Assembly (NCBI GenBank): GCA_020721745.1
Contig: DYMC01000056.1
Span: 5,958-13,219, forward strand
Direction of reading: 5' to 3'
Length of the DNA: 7,262 bases
DNA from: Lentisphaera sp.
GTDB lineage: Bacteria > Verrucomicrobiota > Lentisphaeria > Victivallales > GWF2-50-93
Shown: piece after piece, positions 1 to 5,480 of the stretch
Layout of the letters: every line of letters begins with the position of its first letter
Numbering within the stretch: position 1 is the stretch's first letter
Program-made: the position numbers and the translations under genes
Notes under the pieces: model-generated
Told to the model about the DNA's origin: nothing
Database searches by the model: none
Seen by the model: the letters and a program-made list of their open reading frames with translations, nothing else

Positions 1-2
1 CA

Positions 3-737
3 TCAGTCCTTGATCTTCAGTTTTGAGGCCATGTCGGATATTTTCCCGAAGAGTATCAGGAAGTCGCCGCATTCCACCTTGTCGGTCGCGGAAGGGTTGT
101 AGATGATGTTATGCCCTCTCTCGAAGGCGAGGACCTGGGCGTGGTATTCGGCCCTCATGTTTATCTCGCCGAGGGTTCTGCCGCAGAAGGGGCTGTCCGC
201 CTTTACCTTCATCCTGATCGTGCCGCAGCCGTGCGTGCCTATCATGAACTCCTCGAAGTTCACCTGGGAGAACGCATTCATCTCGCTCATCCTCGCCTTT
301 ATTCTCTTCTGGAGATATCCCCAGAGCGGGCTTCGTGTGAAGAACACGTAGAGGACCCAGAACGAGAGCATCACCAGGAGCAGCTCGCCTACCATCACCA
401 GGGAATAGTGCAGCCTGATCTCCTTGGATATGAAAGACATGGAGACATGCTCCTGCATGTCTCTGCTCGTCGCCAGCGTGTTCACGAAGGAGCCTATCAT
501 CGTGACGAACACGATGTTTCCGGCCACCATCAGGACGACCGCGATGCGTCTGCGGACGGGATGGTTCACCACCATTTCCGACTCGCGTGTAGTGAAGCCG
601 GTTCCGGTGAAGCATGAAAGCGACTGGAAGTTCGCCTGCTTTGCACCCATGCCGGTAAGCTCCAGGGCCAATCCGCCCACCCTCACCACCAGGAACGAAA
701 TGCCGAGGACCATGATTATCAGGAACAAATAGATCAT
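3..737 (-). CDS. Membrane protein with C-terminal TrkA-C (RCK_C) domain
   Basis: This 244-residue protein probably acts at the inner membrane as a regulated ion-transport or ion-sensing component; the transported ion is not known. Hydrophobic segments lie at about residues 2-20, 64-86 and 112-133. Between the first two is the motif SCFTGTGFTTRESE (41-54), which resembles the glycine-rich pore-like motif of small TrkA-C-containing membrane proteins. Residues 172-238 (from about GTIRMKV to GDFLILFG) have the pattern of an RCK_C/TrkA-C domain, including the typical 'DKVECGDFLILFG' ending. I chose the start at 737 because GGAGG lies 7 bases upstream and the protein then begins with its first membrane segment. 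A longer reading from 824 would cross the divergent promoter region. The stop overlaps an ATG by one base (TGATG at 5-1), so another minus-strand gene may follow outside the window. The domain call is fairly secure; the substrate is not. Confidence 0.8.
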   Translation of the reverse strand: MIYLFLIIMVLGISFLVVRVGGLALELTGMGAKQANFQSLSCFTGTGFTTRESEMVVNHPVRRRIAVVLMVAGNIVFVTMIGSFVNTLATSRDMQEHVSMSFISKEIRLHYSLVMVGELLLVMLSFWVLYVFFTRSPLWGYLQKRIKARMSEMNAFSQVNFEEFMIGTHGCGTIRMKVKADSPFCGRTLGEINMRAEYHAQVLAFERGHNIIYNPSATDKVECGDFLILFGKISDMASKLKIKD

Positions 738-744
738 CGCCGAA

Positions 745-749
745 CCTCC
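745..749 (-). promoter_or_regulatory. Ribosome binding site of the TrkA-C membrane protein gene
   Basis: A perfect GGAGG on the minus strand sits 7 bases before the ATG at 737. It decides this start over the upstream in-frame codon at 824. Confidence 0.75.
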
Positions 750-775
750 ATGAAACCGATTGAGCGTTGCCGGAC

Positions 776-803
776 TTGACGCGAAAGGATTAGACAATAT
801 AGT
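776..803 (+). promoter_or_regulatory. Sigma70-like promoter for the ppiD-like/hisI/murB-ddl cluster
   Basis: TTGACG (776-781) and TATAGT (798-803) each match the consensus at 5 of 6 positions and are separated by 16 bases. A start of transcription near 810 would leave a leader of about 40 bases before the ATG at 850. It is the best promoter match I found upstream of the operon. Confidence 0.6.
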
Positions 804-828
804 AACGCTTCCCGGAAAAAGCAATCAA
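799..828 (-). promoter_or_regulatory. Possible sigma70 promoter for the TrkA-C membrane protein gene
   Basis: On the minus strand TTGATT (828-823) is followed after 18 bases by TACTAT (804-799). Both match the consensus at 4 of 6 positions. The -10 overlaps the -10 of the opposing promoter at 776-803, so if both are real the two genes would compete for polymerase. This is pattern matching only. Confidence 0.3.
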
Positions 829-849
829 ACAACAAAAAGGCGGCAATTC

Positions 850-2484
850 ATGTTCATAACCGGACTGAACAGATTCTTCGAGAGGCACGGAAGGAAGACC
901 TTCGCGGTCTTCACCGGAATAATAATCATATCCTTCGTCCTCTACTTCTCCCCCGGATTCGACATCACCCACCTGTTCGGGACCCGGAAGGCGGCTCCGG
1001 AGTCCCTCCCCGGCGGAGTCTCCAAGGATGATTTCCAGAATGCCATAAACAGCAACATGATCCTGATCTCGATGCAGCTTGGAGGCGCCCCTCTGAAGGA
1101 TCAGTTCGTCCAGCAGATGGCCTACTACAAGGCGCTCGACTGGGCATCGGCCGTCAAGATCGCCGAGGAGAGAGGATTTTCCGCCGACGACAAGGCTGTT
1201 TTCGAGAGGATAACCTCCATGCAGTCCTTCAAGGGCAAGGACGGATTCGACAAGACATCCTACGACCTCTTCCTCAAGAACACTCTCGGGCCCTTCGGCT
1301 TCAACAGCATTCATCTCGAGGATGCCGTGAGGAAGGACATTGCGCTGGCGCGCATGAACGATGCAATCAGGAATTCGGCGATATCCTCGGATGCCGAATC
1401 CGATTTCGAGTTCGATGCCATGAACTCCAGGATCAAGGCGAGGATTTTCACGTTCAAGGACGAGGACTTCATCGCCGCCGCGGCCGACAAGAAGGATGTC
1501 GAGGCATATTTCAACGCCAACAGGGCGAAATACATGACTCCATCGAAATCCAGGGCCATGGCTGTGAGGTTCAACTATATCGAGTTCGAGGGGCAGGCAT
1601 CCAAATTACTGACTGACAAGGACATCGAGTCGTATTACGAATCCAACAAGGACAAGTTCACAAAGGACGGCAAGCCCCAGCCCCTGGAATCGGCAAAGGC
1701 CGAAATCAAGGAGCGCCTGCTGAAGGACAAGTGCTCGGAGCTGGCCATCAGGAAGGCCCAGGACTTCTCCCTCTCCGTATACCAGATATCGATGGACATG
1801 CAGGACAAAAGCCTGAAGGAAGTCCTGCAGGCCAAGGCAAAGGAGGCCGGACTCCCCGCTGCCGAGACCGACTTTTTCGACGAGAAATCCAAGGCGATAA
1901 AAAACGTCGGCGCGGAGCCCGACTTTGCACACGCCGTCTCGGAGCTCATCATGGACCAGCCGCTTTCGGATCCGATAAAGGGGAGCCGGGCCGCGTTCGT
2001 CGCCCTGCTGCTCGAGAGACAGGAGCCAAGGCAGGCCGAATTTGCCGAGGCTGAGAACGATGCCACGAAGGACTACCTGATGGCGCAGGCCGCGAAAATC
2101 GCATCGCAGAAGGCCTCCGAGGCGGCCCTCTCGCTCACCGAGAAGCTCGCCGGGGGAGCCAGGATCGCGGACATCGCCGAGGCCAAGGGCGCCAACTGCG
2201 TCGAGCTGCCTGAGTTCTCCCTCGTCAAGCCGCCGGAATCGCCATACTCCTCGGCGATCATCGAGCTCGCTCTCCACACCCGCCCGGGAAGGCTCTCGGA
2301 AGTCAGGAACGCAGGAGACGCAAAAGTCTTCATTCTCGTCGAGGCGAAGAGTCCTCCCGAGAAGAAGGATCCGGCCGAGATGTCGCGCAGCAAGTCTCAA
2401 TATAAAACGAGGAAGCAGAACCTGGCCTGGTTCAACTTCCTGAACTCCACGCAGAAACCAAAAACAAGCGCAACAAAGGACTAA
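850..2484 (+). CDS. Membrane-anchored SurA/PpiD-like periplasmic folding factor
   Basis: This 544-residue protein probably is a periplasmic chaperone tethered to the inner membrane, like PpiD. A short basic N-terminus is followed by one membrane segment (about 18-33), then a SurA_N-like helical region (about 57-200) and a charged helical body. Two similar segments, DVEAYFNANRAKYM (216-229) and DKDIESYYESNKDKF (256-270), match the 'D..IEAYY..NK.KF' helix that precedes parvulin domains in this family. No parvulin signature (such as GGDLGWF) is visible. Residues 419-506 resemble the PpiD C-terminal region, with ARIADIAEAKG and an end rich in valine and charged residues. The start at 850 puts the membrane segment close to the N-terminus and has AAAGG 9 bases upstream; a TTG at 760 in the same frame lies before the promoter. 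I infer chaperone rather than isomerase activity. It heads the operon, 5 bases before hisI. Confidence 0.75.
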   Translation: MFITGLNRFFERHGRKTFAVFTGIIIISFVLYFSPGFDITHLFGTRKAAPESLPGGVSKDDFQNAINSNMILISMQLGGAPLKDQFVQQMAYYKALDWASAVKIAEERGFSADDKAVFERITSMQSFKGKDGFDKTSYDLFLKNTLGPFGFNSIHLEDAVRKDIALARMNDAIRNSAISSDAESDFEFDAMNSRIKARIFTFKDEDFIAAAADKKDVEAYFNANRAKYMTPSKSRAMAVRFNYIEFEGQASKLLTDKDIESYYESNKDKFTKDGKPQPLESAKAEIKERLLKDKCSELAIRKAQDFSLSVYQISMDMQDKSLKEVLQAKAKEAGLPAAETDFFDEKSKAIKNVGAEPDFAHAVSELIMDQPLSDPIKGSRAAFVALLLERQEPRQAEFAEAENDATKDYLMAQAAKIASQKASEAALSLTEKLAGGARIADIAEAKGANCVELPEFSLVKPPESPYSSAIIELALHTRPGRLSEVRNAGDAKVFILVEAKSPPEKKDPAEMSRSKSQYKTRKQNLAWFNFLNSTQKPKTSATKD

Positions 2485-2489
2485 CTCCA

Positions 2490-2864
2490 ATGAACGAACC
2501 GGATTTCAAGAAGTCGGAACTCATACCCGCGATAGCACAGGACTGCATGACTAACGAAGTCCTCATGCTGGCCTACATGAACAGGACCGCATGGGAGGAA
2601 ACCGTCAGGAGCGGCACGGCCACATACTGGTCCCGCTCCAGAAACAAGCTCTGGAAGAAGGGCGAAAGCTCGGGAAACGTCCAGAAGGTGAAGGAGATAT
2701 TCCTCGACTGCGACAACGACACGATACTGCTCAAGGTCGAGCAGATCGGAGGGGCGGCATGCCACGAGGGATACAAGTCATGCTTCTTCAGGAAATACAG
2801 CGGGGGCAGGCTCGAAGTTTGCGCGAAGAGAGTCTTCGACCCGGAAAAAGTCTATAAAAAATAG
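2490..2864 (+). CDS. hisI: Phosphoribosyl-AMP cyclohydrolase HisI
   Basis: HisI opens the adenine ring of phosphoribosyl-AMP, the third step of histidine synthesis, in the cytoplasm. The 124-residue protein has the family pattern throughout: MLAYMN (26-31), YWSRSRNKLWKKGESSGN (46-63), the metal-binding D73-C74-D75-N-D77, and ACHEGYKSCFFR (90-101). C74, C91 and C98 are the expected zinc ligands, and D73, D75 and D77 the expected magnesium ligands. There is no fused HisE (phosphoribosyl-ATP pyrophosphatase) domain; the protein ends about 25 residues after the last cysteine. The ribosome binding site AAAGGA lies inside the end of the preceding gene, 9 bases before the ATG, which suggests translational coupling. 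No other histidine gene is nearby, so the placement in an envelope cluster is odd. Confidence 0.95.
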   Translation: MNEPDFKKSELIPAIAQDCMTNEVLMLAYMNRTAWEETVRSGTATYWSRSRNKLWKKGESSGNVQKVKEIFLDCDNDTILLKVEQIGGAACHEGYKSCFFRKYSGGRLEVCAKRVFDPEKVYKK

Positions 2865-2874
2865 CCGGCGACCA

Positions 2875-4716
2875 ATGCTCCTGCCAATAGGTGAAATCAG
2901 AGAGCTTCAATGCCCGCTCCGCCTTGGAGTGCCTTGGAGCGAAATCACCACCCTCGGGGTGGGAGGCAGGGCTCCGGCAGTCTGCGAGCCAAAGGACGAC
3001 ATCGAGCTCAGGAACCTGCTAGCCCTCTGCAAAAAGAAAAATGTCCGCTTCATCGTCCTCGGAGCCGGCAGCAACATCGTCGGATGCGACGACGACTTCG
3101 ACGGAATCGTCATAAGACTCTCCGGAAAATCCTTCCAAGAGATGAGCTTCGGCCGCGATCATGCGACAGTGGGGGCGGGAGTCAGGCTCCGCGACCTCGC
3201 CGAGGCCGCGGCCAGGAAGGGTTTCACTGGCATCGCCCCGCTGGCCGGAATCCCCGCCACAGTCGGGGGTGCGATCAAGATGAACGCCGGCGCCGACGGA
3301 GTCTCCATCGGCAACTTCATCGAGGAGATCTGCGGTTTCGACTCCGGCGGGAACGTTTGGAAGGCATCGAAATCCGAGCTGTCGTTCCCATACAGGAAAT
3401 CATCCGTCGCAGACGACAAGATAATAATCGCGGCCATCTTGCATCTCGCGCACGGGGACAGCGCGGCATCGTTGGATTCGATATCGAAGACTGTTGAAAA
3501 ACGCTCCAGCGTGAAATTCGAGGGCAGGAACGCCGGATGCGTCTTCCTGAACCCCGGCGACGCGAAGGCCGGCATCATCCTCGACAAGGCAGGATGCAAG
3601 GGAATGTCATGCGGGAAAGCCCTTGTCAGCTCCAGGCATGCGAACTATTTCATAAACACAGGTTCATGCCCGGAGGCCGATTTCGTCGGTCTTGCATCGA
3701 GCGCGAGGATGAAGGTCTTCGAGAACAGCGGCATACTGCTCTTCCCGGAGGTCAAATTCGCGAATCCACGCTCCCTCGAAAAAATCCTGTCCGCCCCGAG
3801 GCCCCTCGATGTCGCCGTGCTGAAGGGAGGTTCGTCCCGCGAGAGGGACATATCGTTGATCTCCGCAAAATACGTCTCCGATGCGCTCCGCGCCGCCGGG
3901 ATGAAAGTCTCCGAATTCGATATAAGAACGCCTGAACTGCCGCCCGAGGCGATGAAATGCGATGTCGTCTTTCCCGTTCTCCACGGTGGATTCGGTGAAA
4001 ACGGCGAAATACAGGGAAGACTCGAGAGGGCCGGGCTCAAGTTCGTCGGCTCGTCGAGCAAATCCTGCTCCCTCACTATAGACAAGATAGAGAGCAAGAA
4101 AATAATGCTCGAAAATAAAATTCCCACCGCTCCCTTCTCGGCAATCGGAAAAAATGAAGAAAAAGAACTTGCGAAAATCGCGGCGCGGCTCGGATTCCCG
4201 CTCGTCGTCAAGGCTCCTCTCGAGGGCTCAACTTTCGGAATAACGATAGTGGATGGAATGGAAGACCTGGAAGCGGCGCTCGATAAAACTTTCTCCTTCG
4301 GGGAAAATGTCCTCATCGAGAAATTCATATCCGGCAGGGAGATAACAGTCGGGATCCTCGACGGAAAGGCTCTTCCGCCCGTCGAGATTGAATATCCCGG
4401 ACGAACCTACGACTTCGATGCAAAATACACGCACAGCAAGGGGGAGACCAAATACCACTGCCCGCCGGTCCATATCGAGGGGAGCATGCAGGAAAAAGCC
4501 CGGAAATTTGCAGTTGAATTCTACCGCGCGACCGGAGCCAGGGACATGCTCAGGGTGGATTTCATCTGCGCCGATGGCGTTCCATACGCGCTCGAGGGCA
4601 ACAGCATACCGGGGTTCACCGACAGCAGCCTGCTCCCGAAGGCGGCAAAGACCGCCGGAATATCGTTCACCGAACTCTGCGCGGGCCTTGTGATGAAAGC
4701 ATACAAGCGGAGATAG
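2875..4716 (+). CDS. murB-ddl: Fused UDP-N-acetylenolpyruvoylglucosamine reductase / D-alanine-D-alanine ligase
   Basis: One 613-residue frame carries two cytoplasmic peptidoglycan enzymes. MurB (about 22-297) uses NADPH and FAD to reduce UDP-GlcNAc-enolpyruvate to UDP-MurNAc. It shows LGAGSN (62-67), AGIPATVGGAIKMNAGA (124-140), PYR (172-174), AGCVFLNP (220-227) and PEVKF (291-295), the short type II form. C222 stands where E. coli MurB has its catalytic serine. Ddl (about 311-613) joins two D-alanines with ATP. It has GGSSRERDIS (318-327, E323), LHGGFGENG (369-377), DK (403-404), K446, EGSTFG (450-455), AKY (516-518), R560-D562, and E574/N576 in EGNSIPGFT. Y518 is the residue expected for D-Ala rather than D-lactate. 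Both halves are full length and separated by only about 13 residues. No good ribosome binding site precedes the ATG, which lies 10 bases after hisI, so coupling is likely. The next ATG (2910) is out of frame. Confidence 0.93.
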   Translation: MLLPIGEIRELQCPLRLGVPWSEITTLGVGGRAPAVCEPKDDIELRNLLALCKKKNVRFIVLGAGSNIVGCDDDFDGIVIRLSGKSFQEMSFGRDHATVGAGVRLRDLAEAAARKGFTGIAPLAGIPATVGGAIKMNAGADGVSIGNFIEEICGFDSGGNVWKASKSELSFPYRKSSVADDKIIIAAILHLAHGDSAASLDSISKTVEKRSSVKFEGRNAGCVFLNPGDAKAGIILDKAGCKGMSCGKALVSSRHANYFINTGSCPEADFVGLASSARMKVFENSGILLFPEVKFANPRSLEKILSAPRPLDVAVLKGGSSRERDISLISAKYVSDALRAAGMKVSEFDIRTPELPPEAMKCDVVFPVLHGGFGENGEIQGRLERAGLKFVGSSSKSCSLTIDKIESKKIMLENKIPTAPFSAIGKNEEKELAKIAARLGFPLVVKAPLEGSTFGITIVDGMEDLEAALDKTFSFGENVLIEKFISGREITVGILDGKALPPVEIEYPGRTYDFDAKYTHSKGETKYHCPPVHIEGSMQEKARKFAVEFYRATGARDMLRVDFICADGVPYALEGNSIPGFTDSSLLPKAAKTAGISFTELCAGLVMKAYKRR

Positions 4717-4721
4717 GCTCT

Positions 4722-4897
4722 AATCACTCCGGAGGTAATTGCAAAACTCCTTTCGCGGGCATGGCCCCGAGGCCCTTTGGGCTCGGGATCTCGCGACAAG
4801 CATGCCCCTCCACGCCGATTTTTGCGAAAAATCGGCGCAAAAATGGAGGGACGCGCTTGCGCGTCCGGAGTTTTGCAATTGGCTCACTCCGGTGATT
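4722..4897. repeat. Multi-hairpin inverted-repeat element, MITE-like
   Basis: The core is a perfect 14-base inverted repeat, AATTGCAAAACTCC at 4737-4750 and its complement at 4867-4880. Inside are nested hairpins: 7+7 at 4757-4763/4801-4807 enclosing a 9-pair stem at 4766-4787; 11+11 with a 3-base loop at 4813-4837, extended by 7+7 at 4806-4812/4844-4850; and 8+8 with a 2-base loop at 4849-4866. Outside, CCGGAG/CTCCGG and AATCA/TGATT extend the stem to 4722 and 4897. TCACTCCGG occurs directly repeated at 4724-4732 and 4884-4892 and could be a 9-base target duplication. It encodes no plausible protein. It begins 6 bases after the murB-ddl stop, so it may also end or stabilise that transcript. 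A non-autonomous transposable element or a dispersed intergenic repeat are both possible. Confidence 0.7.
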
Positions 4898-5199
4898 CGC
4901 CTATCATCCGAACACACGTTGGCTCCGTCATATTCCGCTATCCCCCTAAGACAGCGCAACTGGCTATCTGCGACGACATTGAGAACGCTCTCATAATAAG
5001 TGCGCTCCCTGCCAAATATTTCATCCAGAGCCCTGGCGATGTCCGAGTCGCCGAATTCGGTCCCGCCTGCACTGACATCCCACAGCGCATGGCAGAACTC
5101 CTGGACATCCCCGGGATTGGCATTGGTCATGTCAAATATCTTTTCAATCAATTGACCGGATATTGTTCTCCCGCCACGACGGAAGCGCTCTGTTATGTA
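4888..5199 (-). pseudogene. Remnant of an AAA-type ATPase (C-terminal part)
   Basis: About 104 codons on the minus strand read YITERFRRGG, LIEKIFDMTNANPGDVQEFCHALW, then DIARALDEIFGRERTYYESVLNVV and QLRCLRGIAEY. This order resembles the lid region and following helices of the ATP-binding proteins with an archaeal-ATPase/AAA fold that often sit in accessory regions ('NP..vQ..CHaLW' and 'aL..if.RE'). The Walker A and B parts are missing, and the frame meets the 16-pair hairpin upstream and the MITE-like element downstream. I read it as a gene fragment left by rearrangement, not a working gene. The family match is from memory of the pattern and is moderate. Confidence 0.55.
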
Positions 5200-5237
5200 G
5201 AGCCCGTCCGCAAAAAGCTGGTTTTGTGGACGGGCTC
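5200..5237. repeat. 16-pair hairpin repeat
   Basis: GAGCCCGTCCGCAAAA (5200-5215) pairs with TTTTGTGGACGGGCTC (5222-5237) over 16 pairs with a single G-T wobble; the loop is six bases, AGCTGG. It directly abuts the end of the ATPase remnant. No T-tract follows on the plus strand, so it is not a standard terminator. It may be a second short dispersed repeat; only a genome-wide count would show this. Confidence 0.7.
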
Positions 5238-5260
5238 CATATTGCATTTTACATACAATT

Positions 5261-5307
5261 CTGGCCGGCGTTCCAGGCTCGGCCGGCCAGCGTCGAAAAA
5301 ACGCCGG
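5261..5307. repeat. Two overlapping, mutually exclusive inverted repeats
   Basis: CTGGCCGG (5261-5268) pairs with CCGGCCAG (5283-5290), and CCGGCGTT (5265-5272) pairs with AACGCCGG (5300-5307). Both are perfect 8-base stems, and they share bases 5265-5268, so only one can form at a time. They lie upstream of the probable purA promoter, so they may simply be part of a degraded repeat. Confidence 0.55.
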
Positions 5308-5324
5308 AAAAACATGGCATGAGC

Positions 5325-5353
5325 TTGCATCTTTCCCGTGCTGGCACTACATT
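5325..5353 (+). promoter_or_regulatory. Possible sigma70 promoter of purA
   Basis: TTGCAT (5325-5330) and TACATT (5348-5353) are separated by exactly 17 bases. The -35 matches at 3 of 6 positions and the -10 at 4 of 6. It would give a purA leader of roughly 120 bases. It is the most likely site in the spacer but is not strong. Confidence 0.4.
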
Positions 5354-5385
5354 TTGCCGCTTTACGCTTTACTGGTAAGAGTTCA

Positions 5386-5397
5386 GTGAATATTCAC
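5386..5397. promoter_or_regulatory. Perfect 12-base palindrome, candidate operator
   Basis: GTGAATATTCAC is exactly self-complementary and lies between the probable -10 and the purA start, a usual position for a repressor site. No known regulator motif is recognised, and chance cannot be excluded. Confidence 0.3.
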
Positions 5398-5413
5398 CAC
5401 GAGAATCACGATA

Positions 5414-5452
5414 GAGCCTGTTTTTTGCCTTTGATTTCGAGAAACAGGGCTT
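5414..5452 (+). promoter_or_regulatory. Hairpin in the purA leader
   Basis: CCTGTTT (5417-5423) pairs with AAACAGG (5442-5448). After a bulged G the stem continues with two or three more pairs (AG at 5415-5416 with CT at 5450-5451). The structure would end about 16 bases before the ribosome binding site. No T-tract follows; an A-tract does. It might affect translation or stability, but it matches no riboswitch class that I know. Confidence 0.35.
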
Positions 5453-5467
5453 GCATCATCAAAAAAA

Positions 5468-5474
5468 AAGGAGA
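5468..5474 (+). promoter_or_regulatory. Ribosome binding site of purA
   Basis: AAGGAGA, at the end of a run of A, lies 6 bases before the ATG at 5481. It selects this ATG over an in-frame TTG at 5451, and the protein then starts exactly where PurA proteins start. Confidence 0.85.
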
Positions 5475-5480
5475 TCCAGG

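Noticed and set aside
1606..2490. Long minus-strand frame (294 codons) opposite the ppiD-like gene
   Set aside because: It is the antisense shadow of a gene with biased codon use; the sequence is low-complexity Leu/Arg/Gly with no family pattern.
4777..5322. 181-codon plus-strand frame across the spacer
   Set aside because: It runs through the hairpin element and the antisense of the ATPase remnant, has no ribosome binding site and no recognisable motif; it is a by-product of the palindromes.
5342..5357. Sigma54-like site (TGGCAC ... TTTTGC) upstream of purA
   Set aside because: The distance between the GG and GC elements is one base longer than the strict sigma54 spacing, and no activator gene or site is seen.
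5354..5480. Purine riboswitch in the purA leader
   Set aside because: No conserved three-way junction core or loop motifs of the guanine/adenine class could be found; only a simple hairpin is present.
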